This document shows positions 54,372 through 63,606 of a DNA stretch of 64,000 nt, piece after piece; position 1 is the first letter of the stretch, and each line of letters starts with the position of its first letter. The stretch covers positions 1 through 64,000 of the forward strand of contig NZ_JACJRE010000019.1 in NCBI RefSeq assembly GCF_014697075.1, written 5' to 3'. Both the position numbers and the translations under genes were made by a program. The notes beneath the pieces were generated by a model. That model worked only from the letters and a program-made list of their open reading frames with translations, did not search any database and had not been told where the DNA came from. The stretch comes from Tolypothrix sp. FACHB-123. GTDB lineage: Bacteria; Cyanobacteriota; Cyanobacteriia; Cyanobacteriales; Nostocaceae.

Positions 54372-56582
54372 TCAAAACCTATCAGCTTGTGATTTTTGGC
54401 TAGAAACAGCATGTTCTTGGAAGTCACTTTCCTTGGTGAAATAGTAGTAACTATGGCTTTCATTTTGGGGAATAACAGCATTGATAACTTGTCCCAAAAC
54501 ATTCTGACCAGATTTTTCTAAAATCTCCGCAGCAAGCGCCGCATTCACAGAATCAACTACGCCAGGACGAACTACTAATAAAACACCATCAGCCATTTGT
54601 CCCAATGTCGCTGCATCAGCCGCAACGTTTAAAGAGGGCGCGTCAATAATCACAAAATCATAGCTAGAACCAAAATTTTGGATTAAAGAAGCCATCCGTT
54701 TTGAGTCTAACAACGAGGCTGGTGAGGGAGGTACAACACCGGCAGTCAAAATATCTAAATTAACCATGACTTTTTTGACAGCATGATTAATTTCTGACTG
54801 TCCGACAATTAAATTGCTGAGTCCTTGGCTATTAGTTAATTCCCAAATTTGATGTTGTACTGGTTGGTGCAAGTCTGCATCTACTAATAATACTTGACGC
54901 TCCATTTGCGCCATTGCTAAGGCTAAATTAGCAGCGATTGTTGATTTACCTTCTCCTGGTACAGAACTGGTAATGACAATCACTTTTAATTCCTTATCAG
55001 CGCTCATGAATTTTAAGTTGGCTCTGAGCATCCGGAAGGCTTCGCTAATTGGCGATCGCGGCATATCTCTGACTACTAGGCTAGATGCAGGAAATTCTAA
55101 TGATTCTTCGCCACGAATGTACTTTTTAGACTTATTAAATGTGGGAATTACACCCAATATAGTCAATCCCAATAAATCTTTGGCTTCATCGAAGGTCTTA
55201 ATAGTCTTATCGCGAACGTCTAAAATATACATAGTTGCTAAAGCAGCTAGACTAGCAAGTAACCCGCCACTCAGGTAATAAACTAAAGCAGAGGAAATAG
55301 GCGATCGCGGCACAATTGCTTCTGATATTTTACTAGCATTACCTACTGTTTGATTTTCGGCTATGCGGCTCTCTTGCAATTTTTGCAGCAGCAAGGAATA
55401 GGTAGATTGGGAGGCTCGTACTTTTCCTTCTAATTGACGTTCTTGTTGTTCTAAACGAGGAATTTTGGTGAGTCTTTGCTTGTAGTTATTTTCATAATTA
55501 GATGCAGAAGCTAATTCACTCACTAAACCTTGACGAGTAGACTCTAATTCTACTAGCCTGCTACTTAATTGTTGTTTAATTTGTCCTATTTGTAAATTGC
55601 TATTTGCTGTTACTGGCGAACCTCCAGCAACCTGTTGGATTCGCCCTTGGAGTAACTGCTTTAAAGCCGCTAATTTGCTTTGTAATTGCACAACTTGCGG
55701 ATGATTATCATTAAAAACAGTCCGCTTTTCAGCAAGTTGCACCTCGACTTGCTGAATTTGTTGTATGGTGTCTTGAACTCCTGCTGACTGGCTGAGAGAA
55801 CTCTGTGTTACTGCTTCTTTTGAGTTCATCTGCAATTGCTTACGGATCTCTTGCGCTTGCGAAGTCAGATTGGCAATTTGATTTTTAATTTCCGCAGTTT
55901 TACTTTGAATCTGCGTTATCTCTTTCACTGATTCTGATTTTTCATCTTGGAGAGAAACAACATTATTGTTCTCTCTAAAAGCTGCTAAATTAGCTTCTGC
56001 TTGTCTAACAATTCTTTCTGCTATGGGTAACTGCTTTTCGAGAAACCTCCGCGCCGCCGAAACTTCTGCTTTATAGAGTGACTCATAATGTTCTAAATAG
56101 ACATTCATCAGCATATTTACAACAGCTGCAGCTGTCTCAGGATTTTGATCCTGATAAGCAATTTCTAGAACATCCGAACCCGGAACATTTTTGACAGTTA
56201 AGCGGCTGATAAATTTATCAAATATTACAGGTTCTCCTTCGTCATCTGTTAAGTTGAGCCGACTAATAGTTTTATTCACAATTGATACAGAACGAATTAC
56301 TTCCGCTTCTGTATTTAAAGGGCTACTTTCAGTATTTCTGGTTAATGCTTCTAACCTGTTAATTTCAGTTCCTACGCCTGTCAGAGAAGAAATAGTATTA
56401 TTTTTCTGAAACAATAATTTTCCTTGGGCTTCAAATAAAGGTTGTCTTATAGAAGCAGCTATGGATGTGAGGAACATTATCGGTATAAATACTGCTAATC
56501 CTGGTAACCAACGGCGATTAAATACAGCCCAGATTTTTTTTGTACTGATAAAATTGCTATCAGATGTTGGTAAGTTTTCCAT
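54372..56582 (-). CDS. Polysaccharide co-polymerase/tyrosine autokinase (Wzc-like BY-kinase)
   Basis: 736 residues. The N-terminal Wzz-type domain has a membrane segment at about 33-53 and a second near 437 (LVYYLSGGLLASLAALATMY), with a periplasmic coiled coil between. The kinase domain has Walker A TSSVPGEGKSTIAANLALAM (about 535-545), Walker A' VLLVDADLHQP, Walker B FVIIDAPSLN, and a tyrosine-containing C-terminus (SHSYYYF). It controls chain length and export, regulated by its own tyrosine phosphorylation. No Wza-like outer-membrane channel gene is seen in the window. Confidence 0.9.
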   Translation of the reverse strand: MENLPTSDSNFISTKKIWAVFNRRWLPGLAVFIPIMFLTSIAASIRQPLFEAQGKLLFQKNNTISSLTGVGTEINRLEALTRNTESSPLNTEAEVIRSVSIVNKTISRLNLTDDEGEPVIFDKFISRLTVKNVPGSDVLEIAYQDQNPETAAAVVNMLMNVYLEHYESLYKAEVSAARRFLEKQLPIAERIVRQAEANLAAFRENNNVVSLQDEKSESVKEITQIQSKTAEIKNQIANLTSQAQEIRKQLQMNSKEAVTQSSLSQSAGVQDTIQQIQQVEVQLAEKRTVFNDNHPQVVQLQSKLAALKQLLQGRIQQVAGGSPVTANSNLQIGQIKQQLSSRLVELESTRQGLVSELASASNYENNYKQRLTKIPRLEQQERQLEGKVRASQSTYSLLLQKLQESRIAENQTVGNASKISEAIVPRSPISSALVYYLSGGLLASLAALATMYILDVRDKTIKTFDEAKDLLGLTILGVIPTFNKSKKYIRGEESLEFPASSLVVRDMPRSPISEAFRMLRANLKFMSADKELKVIVITSSVPGEGKSTIAANLALAMAQMERQVLLVDADLHQPVQHQIWELTNSQGLSNLIVGQSEINHAVKKVMVNLDILTAGVVPPSPASLLDSKRMASLIQNFGSSYDFVIIDAPSLNVAADAATLGQMADGVLLVVRPGVVDSVNAALAAEILEKSGQNVLGQVINAVIPQNESHSYYYFTKESDFQEHAVSSQKSQADRF

Positions 56583-56771
56583 GTCTAATTTTTGTTATTA
56601 AGTTGGCATCAGGTAGATGTTTTATTTATGAAAAATTGGCAGTTTTTTAAGTCAATTCAAAAACAGGCAACTACTTCGACACCTGTAAGTACGCTGATAC
56701 TTAAGTAGTTTAATCGATTTGAGCTAAATTTTGTCTAATGTGCCACAATCTGTAAAAAAATGTAGCGCAGA

Positions 56772-57923
56772 TCAAGCTAATATTTCCTTGATTGCCGCGA
56801 TCGCTCTTTCGACATCATCTAAGGTCATGCGCGTATAAATCGGTAAACTAACTATACGTTCATAAGTAGATAAGGCGATGGGAAAATCTTCTGGCCGAAG
56901 ATTATATGTATCGCGCCAATAAGGATGGAGATGCAACGGAATATAGTGAACGCTACAGCCAATTCCTCTGGTAGCCATCTGCTCAATAAAGCTATTGCGG
57001 CTAATTTTGACAGTATCATCTAAGCGAATTACATATAAGTGCCAAGAATGAATATCATCACCTGGCACTTTGGGTGGCAAAATTAAAGGTAAATTTTGGA
57101 GATGTTCATCATACAAGGCAGCGATTTTTGCTCTTTGTTGCTGAAGCATCCAGGCTTTTTTTAATTGATGGATACCCAAGGAAGCGGCTAAATCGGTCAT
57201 ATTATATTTAAAGCCAGGAGCAATCACTTCATAATGCCAACTCGGTTTAGTTGAAGTGTATCTATCAAAAGCATCGCGACTAATACCATGTAATCGCATC
57301 ACGCGACAACGTTGGGCAATTTCGGGATTGCGGGTTACTAACATTCCCCCTTCACCGGTGGCAATGGTTTTAGTAGCGTAGAAACTATAAACAGTGGCAT
57401 CACTTTCTAAACTACCTATAAGTTCTCCTTTATAGGTAGTAGGAATTGCATGGGCTGCATCTTCAACTACTTTTAAGTTATGTTTACGGGCTATGTTGAA
57501 AATTGGCTGCATATCCGCAGCTAGCCCACCATAATGCACGGGTATAATTGCTTTAGTTTTTGGTGTAATTACTGCCTCAATTTTTGTCGGATCTATATTT
57601 AATGTTTGCGGATCGATATCGACAAATACAGGATTTGCACCCAGGTAACGAATTACTTCGGCTGTTGCAGTGAATGTATAAGTTGTAGTGATTACTTCAT
57701 CACCAACACCAACACCTAAAGCTTCCAGGGCTAAGTGCAATCCTGATGTTGCCGAATTCACCGCGATCGCTTCGACATCATTACCAATAAATTCCGCAAA
57801 ATCTGTTTCAAAACGTTTAGTTTTCGGCCCGGTAGTTAGCCAACCAGACCTTAAAGAATCTAAAACTTCGGCAATTTCTTCTTCACCAATATCGGGTAAA
57901 GCAAAAGGAAGGAATTCTGTCAT
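56772..57923 (-). CDS. DegT/DnrJ/EryC1/StrS family sugar aminotransferase
   Basis: 383 residues, PLP-dependent. It converts a nucleotide-linked 3- or 4-keto sugar into an amino sugar. The PLP lysine is in [17 protein letters not shown] (about residue 182), the phosphate loop in [19 protein letters not shown], and the aspartate in [13 protein letters not shown]. The start reads [20 protein letters not shown], the family opening. It lies between the lyase-like gene and the BY-kinase on the same strand. Product sugar unknown, for instance a 4-amino-4,6-dideoxyhexose. Confidence 0.9.
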   Translation of the reverse strand: MTEFLPFALPDIGEEEIAEVLDSLRSGWLTTGPKTKRFETDFAEFIGNDVEAIAVNSATSGLHLALEALGVGVGDEVITTTYTFTATAEVIRYLGANPVFVDIDPQTLNIDPTKIEAVITPKTKAIIPVHYGGLAADMQPIFNIARKHNLKVVEDAAHAIPTTYKGELIGSLESDATVYSFYATKTIATGEGGMLVTRNPEIAQRCRVMRLHGISRDAFDRYTSTKPSWHYEVIAPGFKYNMTDLAASLGIHQLKKAWMLQQQRAKIAALYDEHLQNLPLILPPKVPGDDIHSWHLYVIRLDDTVKISRNSFIEQMATRGIGCSVHYIPLHLHPYWRDTYNLRPEDFPIALSTYERIVSLPIYTRMTLDDVERAIAAIKEILA

Positions 57924-57957
57924 AAATATGGGGATGTTAAATTAAATTTGTTAATGG

Positions 57958-58060
57958 GGTATGGGGCATTGGGCATTGGGCATGGGGCATGGGGTATGGG
58001 GCATTAAGTATTTATTTACCCCCTCTGCCTCCTCTGCCTCCTCTGCTTCCTCCGCACCCC
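57958..58060. repeat. Tandem GGGCATT and CTCTGCCTC tracts
   Basis: Positions 57958-58004 hold GGGGCAT/GGGCATT units; 58021-58056 hold tandem CTCTGCCTC 9-mers. Non-coding, between the aminotransferase start and the lyase-like gene stop. Confidence 0.75.
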
Positions 58061-58075
58061 TGCCCCCTTGTCTCT

Positions 58076-59566
58076 TCAACTGCTGCCATTTAAATATTCT
58101 TCAACGTTGGTATATCCATCTGCATCTGCATCTTGGGAACCATCCAAGGGATTATCGGGGTTAAAACCATGTTTGAGTTCCCATTCATCTGGCATCCCAT
58201 CGCGATCGCGATCGCTACATACACTACCCTTTGCTATCTGGGGATAACCACCTACAACACTGGGATTTAGAATAGCGTCTTTTGGGCCTGTGTTGTTGCG
58301 GACATCGTTGAGAATTCTTTTATCAACTGCATCAGCATTTTCTATCCAATTTCCTAAGCAATCTAATCTGGCATTAGCACCAACATCAGCCAAAACTGAA
58401 TTGTAAGCTGCATCAGCAGATTCAATAGTTACGGGAATTTTTGGTTGGGTTAATCGATGATAACGGCGAAATTTATCTGGTAAAGGTTTATAAGAAAAAT
58501 TATATTGCCAGAGTCCCCAATTATCTGCTTTTGTATTTACCTGAACCGCCGCAACTACATTACCGCTCGTATAAATAGAAGGGTCAGGATAGGGCAGGTC
58601 GTTAGGTCTTTGGGGATTGTGATCCTCATGCAAAAATAACCTTTTTGTATTGGACATTGGCCCTGGTTTCGCATAGTTATTAACCACATCAATAATTGAC
58701 CCGCGAGTAGTTTCGCCAATTTGATATTTCCAGTTGTACATGACATTGTTGATAATTTCCGAAGCAGCAGATGTCACTCTAGGATTGCGATGGGTATTAT
58801 GGGCAAATAGATTGTGATGAATAGAAATTTGTGAGATTTTACGCCAATCTTCTATCGGGTTTGTGGGATCGGTTTCATTCACTCTTCCAGTGACAATTAA
58901 ACCGTTACTATGACCTTTCAAACCTTCAGCCATAATTGAACGTTGAATGGTGACGTTATATATTCCTGGGTCTTTTGTAGTTCTAAAAAGTGAAGCGTTT
59001 TCATCTGTACTCCAACTCAGAGAAACATGGTCAACAATAATGTTATATCCCCCATTAATTGTTAAATTATCGTGACCGGAACCATTGGCTTTTCCTGAAC
59101 CATTGCGCAATCTTAAATATCTAATAATTATGTCATGGGCACCCTTACGAATATTTAATATATTGTTATCAGTTCCTTTGAGAATAATTCCGCCCCCTGG
59201 TGCAGTTTGTCCAGCAACGGTGAGATAGGAATTTTTGATGCGGATGGTATCTTTTAGCGTAATTACCCCAGCCACGCGAAACACTACTATCCGCGCACCT
59301 TCAGCTTCCAAGGCGGCGCGCAAACTTCCCGGGCCGCTGTCGTTGAGATTGGTAACTTCTATCACGCGACCGCCACGACCACCTACTGAAGTAGCGCCAA
59401 AACCTTCTGCACCAGGGAAAGCTAAAGGATGTTGGGAATTTGTTGTGGTATTTTTCACAACATAGTTTTTGACTCGTTCCTCTGCACTGTTACCAACAGC
59501 ACAGCTGGAGACGAGAAGTACTATTCCCCAAGATAATCCAGCTAGCAGTAGGTTTAATTGGTTCAT
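58076..59566 (-). CDS. Secreted right-handed beta-helix polysaccharide lyase-like lipoprotein
   Basis: About 496 residues from ATG 59566, chosen because a lipoprotein signal follows (LLLAGLSWGIVLLVSSCAVG, lipobox LVSSC). The beta-helix part has AFPGAEGFGATSVGGRGGRV, TNLNDSGPGSLRAAL and VDHVSLSWSTDENASL, the pectate-lyase-like fold. The last 60 residues carry calcium-binding thrombospondin-3-like repeats (DRDRDGMPDEWE, DADADGYTNVEEY). It may trim the exopolysaccharide outside the cell. The stop of the PIG-L gene is eight bases away. Substrate unknown. Confidence 0.82.
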   Translation of the reverse strand: MNQLNLLLAGLSWGIVLLVSSCAVGNSAEERVKNYVVKNTTTNSQHPLAFPGAEGFGATSVGGRGGRVIEVTNLNDSGPGSLRAALEAEGARIVVFRVAGVITLKDTIRIKNSYLTVAGQTAPGGGIILKGTDNNILNIRKGAHDIIIRYLRLRNGSGKANGSGHDNLTINGGYNIIVDHVSLSWSTDENASLFRTTKDPGIYNVTIQRSIMAEGLKGHSNGLIVTGRVNETDPTNPIEDWRKISQISIHHNLFAHNTHRNPRVTSAASEIINNVMYNWKYQIGETTRGSIIDVVNNYAKPGPMSNTKRLFLHEDHNPQRPNDLPYPDPSIYTSGNVVAAVQVNTKADNWGLWQYNFSYKPLPDKFRRYHRLTQPKIPVTIESADAAYNSVLADVGANARLDCLGNWIENADAVDKRILNDVRNNTGPKDAILNPSVVGGYPQIAKGSVCSDRDRDGMPDEWELKHGFNPDNPLDGSQDADADGYTNVEEYLNGSS

Positions 59567-59574
59567 GGGCTGTA

Positions 59575-60246
59575 TTATCGTTGAATTTCTCTCACCAAAA
59601 AAAATGGCTCTGCTGCTCCTGCGGCGATCGCACTTCCCCAATGCATTGCACGAATCCGCAAGGCTTCTAAGGAGCGAGGATGGGGAAAAGTCCCTAACTC
59701 TGTAGCATAGGCAGACATGGCGTATAATTTCTGTTCTAAATAGGGTGTAATATCTACATAGAGATTAGGGATAAATTGCTTTTCAGGATAGGAACCTGCC
59801 CATTCAGTCGAAGAGGGTGTTTCGTAACACAGAATACGCTCGACATAAGGCGTACTATAGGGACGAGCCGCAGTTAAAGTAGCTTCCTGGACAATTTGAT
59901 GATCGCGATTCATATCGCCGCGATGGTGGGTGTAGATAATCTGCGGTTGGATATCTTTGACAACTTTCTCAATCCATTGAGTAATTTCTAGGATAGGTAA
60001 GGTATCCAGTTTTTGATCGGCGAAACCCGCAAATAACACCTTCTCCACACCCAGCCTATGGGCGGCTTCGTAAGCATTTTGTCGCACAGAATTAATGGTG
60101 TCATCTTCATAGCGAGCCGTACCATTATCGGCAATAATGACAGTGGTAACGCGATCGCCCTCAGCCACATGTCGGGCAATTGTTCCCCCTAAACCGAGAA
60201 TTTCATCATCTGGATGAGCCGCTACTACTAGAACCTGTTTTGCCAT
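59575..60246 (-). CDS. PIG-L/LmbE family zinc deacetylase
   Basis: 223 residues. The zinc and catalytic motif AAHPDDEILGLGG is at residues 9-21, and the third zinc ligand is in HHRGDMNRDHQIV. The family removes acetyl from N-acetylated sugars (for example GlcNAc). The start ATG 60246 follows a 9-mer tandem repeat spacer, and the lyase-like gene follows nearly immediately. In this locus the likely role is modification of a sugar in the polysaccharide or its precursor. Confidence 0.88.
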   Translation of the reverse strand: MAKQVLVVAAHPDDEILGLGGTIARHVAEGDRVTTVIIADNGTARYEDDTINSVRQNAYEAAHRLGVEKVLFAGFADQKLDTLPILEITQWIEKVVKDIQPQIIYTHHRGDMNRDHQIVQEATLTAARPYSTPYVERILCYETPSSTEWAGSYPEKQFIPNLYVDITPYLEQKLYAMSAYATELGTFPHPRSLEALRIRAMHWGSAIAAGAAEPFFLVREIQR

Positions 60247-60294
60247 ATTTCTCCTTGCTTCACGTATGGGATAGGTAGAACAGAGGGCAGGGGT

Positions 60295-60451
60295 GCAGAG
60301 GAAGCAGAGGAAGCAGAGGAAGCAGAGGAAGCAGAGGGGGTAAATAAATACTTAATGCCCAATGCCTAATGCCTAATGCCTAATGCCCAATGCCCAATGC
60401 CCAATGCCCAATGCCCAATGCCCAATGCCCAATGCCCAATGCCCAATGCCC
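60295..60451. repeat. Tandem GAAGCAGAG 9-mers followed by AATGCCC/AATGCCT 7-mers
   Basis: Positions 60295-60337 hold four or five GAAGCAGAG-type 9-mers; 60354-60451 hold about 14 tandem AATGCCC or AATGCCT 7-mers. The tract sits between two genes of the polysaccharide operon, just after the stop at 60457. Confidence 0.88.
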
Positions 60452-60456
60452 TTATC

Positions 60457-61185
60457 TCAACTCGCTGTATCGCTTAATGACACTCGTTGCCGTTTCGGTG
60501 GTGCCCAGGAATACATCAATATGGCCAAGGCGATTTGTACCATCAATTTCAAATCAAAGAGGAAGCTTTGCTGTTCCATATAATTAAATGCTTCATCGAT
60601 GATAATTGGCAAGTGTCTTTGGATATAGTCTTCTTGCGCAGATACACCAGCAGGGCAAGGATGATGGTAGGTGATATCTGGATACCAATTAAGATCGGTG
60701 ATCGAAGCTAGCCCCGGCACAATTTCTAGGGTTAAGCGTTGTTCGGGAGTGTAATATTTTTCTACGAGATCCCAATCTTCTGGACGAGGGCCAATAATTG
60801 ACATATCTCCAGTTAACACGTTCCAAAATTGCGGTAATTCGTCAATTTTCAGCTTTCTGAGAATAGCGCCTACAGGGGTAATCCGACTGTCATTTTTCTC
60901 TGTAATTCTCCGGTCTACAGTGTCACTATTGACATACATAGAACGGATTTTCAGCATATAAAATGGTTTACCGCCTAATCCAGCCCGTTTAGCTTTGTAA
61001 AAGGCTGGGCCGGGAGAAGTTAGCTTAACTAATAATGCACCTATAAGAATTAAGGGAGCAAATAATAATAATACAGAAGCCGAAACCGCAATATCAAATA
61101 AACGTTTGCTGAGGTAATATAAAGGCTGCTTTTTGCGGTAAATTAAGGTTTTTGGTTCGATTCTGGGTTTAAGTTGCAAAGACAT
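60457..61185 (-). CDS. Bacterial sugar transferase (WcaJ/ExoY-like initiating phosphoglycosyl transferase)
   Basis: 242 residues. It has one membrane hairpin at about residues 30-52 ([20 protein letters not shown]), then [54 protein letters not shown] with PRPE, the catalytic DE pair of this family. It moves a sugar-1-phosphate from a nucleotide sugar to undecaprenyl phosphate, starting repeat-unit synthesis. It is the initiating enzyme apparently missing in the larger cluster at 1-18 kb. Confidence 0.91.
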   Translation of the reverse strand: MSLQLKPRIEPKTLIYRKKQPLYYLSKRLFDIAVSASVLLLFAPLILIGALLVKLTSPGPAFYKAKRAGLGGKPFYMLKIRSMYVNSDTVDRRITEKNDSRITPVGAILRKLKIDELPQFWNVLTGDMSIIGPRPEDWDLVEKYYTPEQRLTLEIVPGLASITDLNWYPDITYHHPCPAGVSAQEDYIQRHLPIIIDEAFNYMEQQSFLFDLKLMVQIALAILMYSWAPPKRQRVSLSDTAS

Positions 61186-61232
61186 GGCTAGATTCGCCCT
61201 CTAAATTAAATAATCAAATTAAGTAAAATCGG

Positions 61233-62423
61233 TCACACCAGCGAACTAGCACTGGTTAAATACAAGCCTTTTGCTGCTAGTAATTCGCGATAGGCTGAGC
61301 TTGTCTGCTCAGCAATGACGGCGATATCAAAACGTTCAATCGCCCGTTGACGCGAGATTTTGCCGAAGCTTTGCCGGAGTTCTGGCTGAGCAATCAGGCG
61401 CTCAATTGCCTGGGTGAGTTCTGCCACATTCCCAGGTGCGATTAAGAACCCGTTGACATCATTCTCAACGACTTCGTTGCAACCCGGTGAATCTGTCGCA
61501 ATCAAAGGTAGCGCCATCGATGCAGCTTCTAACAACACGCGGGGGATACCTTCGCGGTAAGCTGAGGGAAAGACAAAAATATCAGAGATACCTAAAACGA
61601 CTGGTATATCTCGTCTAGGGCCTGGCCATGTTACGTTTTGCTTGAGTTTGCTTAGTTCGGTGGGAGTCAGAAAATCGAGATTTTCTTTGTCTTCATCGCC
61701 TATTAACAAGAAACGTACTTTTGGGTATTGCGTCTGGAGCTTTAAAGCTGCTTCCATAAACTCCAGTACACCCTTGGAACGGATGACACGAGAGATCATG
61801 GTGACGACGATTTCATCAGATTGGATACCTAATTCTGTTCTCAGTTGCGATCGCTCTTTCTCACTCACCCTCTGAGGATCGAAAACTTTGGTAGATACCC
61901 CAGAACCTAAAATAATCTTGGCTTTTTCCTGAGTAACTACCCCAGTGGCGAGAAATTCCTCAGCGTCGTCATGATTTTGAAAAATCGTCAAATCGCAACT
62001 GTGACAAATTAATGTCTGCAACCATTGGTAAATCGTCCAAGTAAGTTTAGTTTTCCAGTTATCTCTGGCGTAGAGGGAACCTAACCCCGTCACAGTCCCG
62101 ACAATTACGGGAACACCAGCGATTTTAGCGGCTAAACGACCCCAAATGTCGGGTTTTTTATCAAAAGCGTGGACTACCTGCGGTTTTAACTGCCAAAACA
62201 GAGATACTAATTGGATGACACTGATAAAATCTGCGATCGGGTTCACCCGGCGATCGAGATGATAGAGGTTATATGCAAAACCAGCTTTGGAGAATTTCTC
62301 TTGTAGCAATGGTTCAGAACCGATCGCACTCACCTGAAAGTCTGTTTTGAGCAAATCCATTAACTCTATTCGCGCATCTACATCGGGGCCGCCCAAAATA
62401 GCGACTTTTGGTAATGAATTCAT
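61233..62423 (-). CDS. Glycosyltransferase family 4
   Basis: About 396 residues from ATG 62423, which follows the galE stop by five bases. The long frame from 62525 is mostly overlap with galE. The start MNSLPKVAILGGPDVDARIE is typical. The donor domain shows VVTMISRVIRSKGVLEFMEA and FPSAYREGIPRVLLEAASMAL, with conserved glutamates. It is translationally coupled with galE and probably acts right after the initiating transferase encoded next to it. Confidence 0.89.
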   Translation of the reverse strand: MNSLPKVAILGGPDVDARIELMDLLKTDFQVSAIGSEPLLQEKFSKAGFAYNLYHLDRRVNPIADFISVIQLVSLFWQLKPQVVHAFDKKPDIWGRLAAKIAGVPVIVGTVTGLGSLYARDNWKTKLTWTIYQWLQTLICHSCDLTIFQNHDDAEEFLATGVVTQEKAKIILGSGVSTKVFDPQRVSEKERSQLRTELGIQSDEIVVTMISRVIRSKGVLEFMEAALKLQTQYPKVRFLLIGDEDKENLDFLTPTELSKLKQNVTWPGPRRDIPVVLGISDIFVFPSAYREGIPRVLLEAASMALPLIATDSPGCNEVVENDVNGFLIAPGNVAELTQAIERLIAQPELRQSFGKISRQRAIERFDIAVIAEQTSSAYRELLAAKGLYLTSASSLV

Positions 62424-62428
62424 CTTGT

Positions 62429-63430
62429 TTACTCCTTGAAGCTTGATTTTGCGTGAGTTAGCTTCTTCTCCCACTCCAAAGCTGTTCCCACAATTGCATC
62501 CAGGCGATCGTATTGCGGCTTCCATCCCAACAGTTTACGAATCTCCTCTGATGTCGCTACCACACAAGCTGGATCTCCCAAGCGTCTTGGTGCTTCAATT
62601 ACCGGGAAATCCACTCCCGAAAATTCCTTCACCTTGGCTATGACTTGGCGCACGCTGTAACCATGTCCATAACCGCAATTCAACACCCGACTTTTACCCC
62701 CCGTCTGTAAATACCGCAATGCATCGATGTGCGCCGTTGCTAAATCTTCCACATGGATATAATCGCGAATGCCTGTACCATCAACTGTGGGAAAATCAGT
62801 ACCAAAGATACTCAACGAGGGACGTTTACCTAAAGCTGCTTCACAAGCCACTTTAATTAAATGTGTTGCATTGGGAGTAAATTGACCAATCCGCATTGCT
62901 GGATCGGCACCAGCTACATTGAAATAGCGTAAAATTATATATTGTAATTCTGAAGCTAATCCATAATCTTGAATCATCCACTCACTCATTAATTTCGAGC
63001 GTCCATAGGGATTAATGGGGATGGTGGGAAATGATTCTGATACTGGACTTTCTTCCGGACTGCCATATACGGCGGCGGTACTAGAAAATACTAATTTTTT
63101 GACGCCAAAAGTTTGACAACAACGCAATAAATTTAAGGTATTACGAGTGTTATTTGCATAATAATCTAAGGGCTGGGCAACAGATTCAGGAACCACTGTA
63201 CTCGCAGCAAAATGTAAAACTGCTGCAAATTGATTTTGGGCAAAAGTGCGGTACAAACTCTCGATATCTGCTAAATCTCCGACTACCAATTTTCCCGACA
63301 GCACCGCAGTAGCAACACCTGTAGAGCAGTTATCATAAACTACTACGTCATACCCTGCTTCTCCTAGCTGGCGCACTACATGGGAACCGATATAACCCGC
63401 TCCCCCAGTGATGAGAATTTGATGTGTCAT
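62429..63430 (-). CDS. galE: UDP-glucose 4-epimerase (GalE-like)
   Basis: 333 residues of an extended SDR that interconverts UDP-glucose and UDP-galactose with a tightly held NAD. NAD motif TGGAGYIGSHVV at residues 8-19, catalytic Ser in SSTAAVYG, the Y-x3-K motif in NPYGRSKLMSEW, and RYFNVAGADPAMRIGQ are all present as in GalE. First gene of the minus-strand operon; a GT4 gene follows. It supplies galactose for the polysaccharide. The acetylated sugar form (UDP-GlcNAc) is a possible alternative substrate. Confidence 0.9.
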   Translation of the reverse strand: MTHQILITGGAGYIGSHVVRQLGEAGYDVVVYDNCSTGVATAVLSGKLVVGDLADIESLYRTFAQNQFAAVLHFAASTVVPESVAQPLDYYANNTRNTLNLLRCCQTFGVKKLVFSSTAAVYGSPEESPVSESFPTIPINPYGRSKLMSEWMIQDYGLASELQYIILRYFNVAGADPAMRIGQFTPNATHLIKVACEAALGKRPSLSIFGTDFPTVDGTGIRDYIHVEDLATAHIDALRYLQTGGKSRVLNCGYGHGYSVRQVIAKVKEFSGVDFPVIEAPRRLGDPACVVATSEEIRKLLGWKPQYDRLDAIVGTALEWEKKLTHAKSSFKE

Positions 63431-63538
63431 AGATTTTCACCCCGATCAATTAAATGCAACCTAATAATCTAAATAGTCAAGTCATTTGTCATTTGTCATT
63501 GGTAAGAAGTTTTCTTAAGAGTCAACAGTCAACAGTCA

Positions 63539-63601
63539 GTAGGGGCGGGTTTATGGGAGATCTTCATGAATCAGTGAGGATATCTATGAACCCGCCCGTA
63601 C
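63539..63601. mobile_element. 63-bp MITE-like element, copy 2
   Basis: Same length and plan as 38991-39053, with ends GTAGGGGCGGGTT and AACCCGCCCGTAC. The 8-mer AACAGTCA lies on both sides (63531-63538 and 63602-63609), within a GTCAACA tandem tract. Confidence 0.75.
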
Positions 63602-63606
63602 AACAG

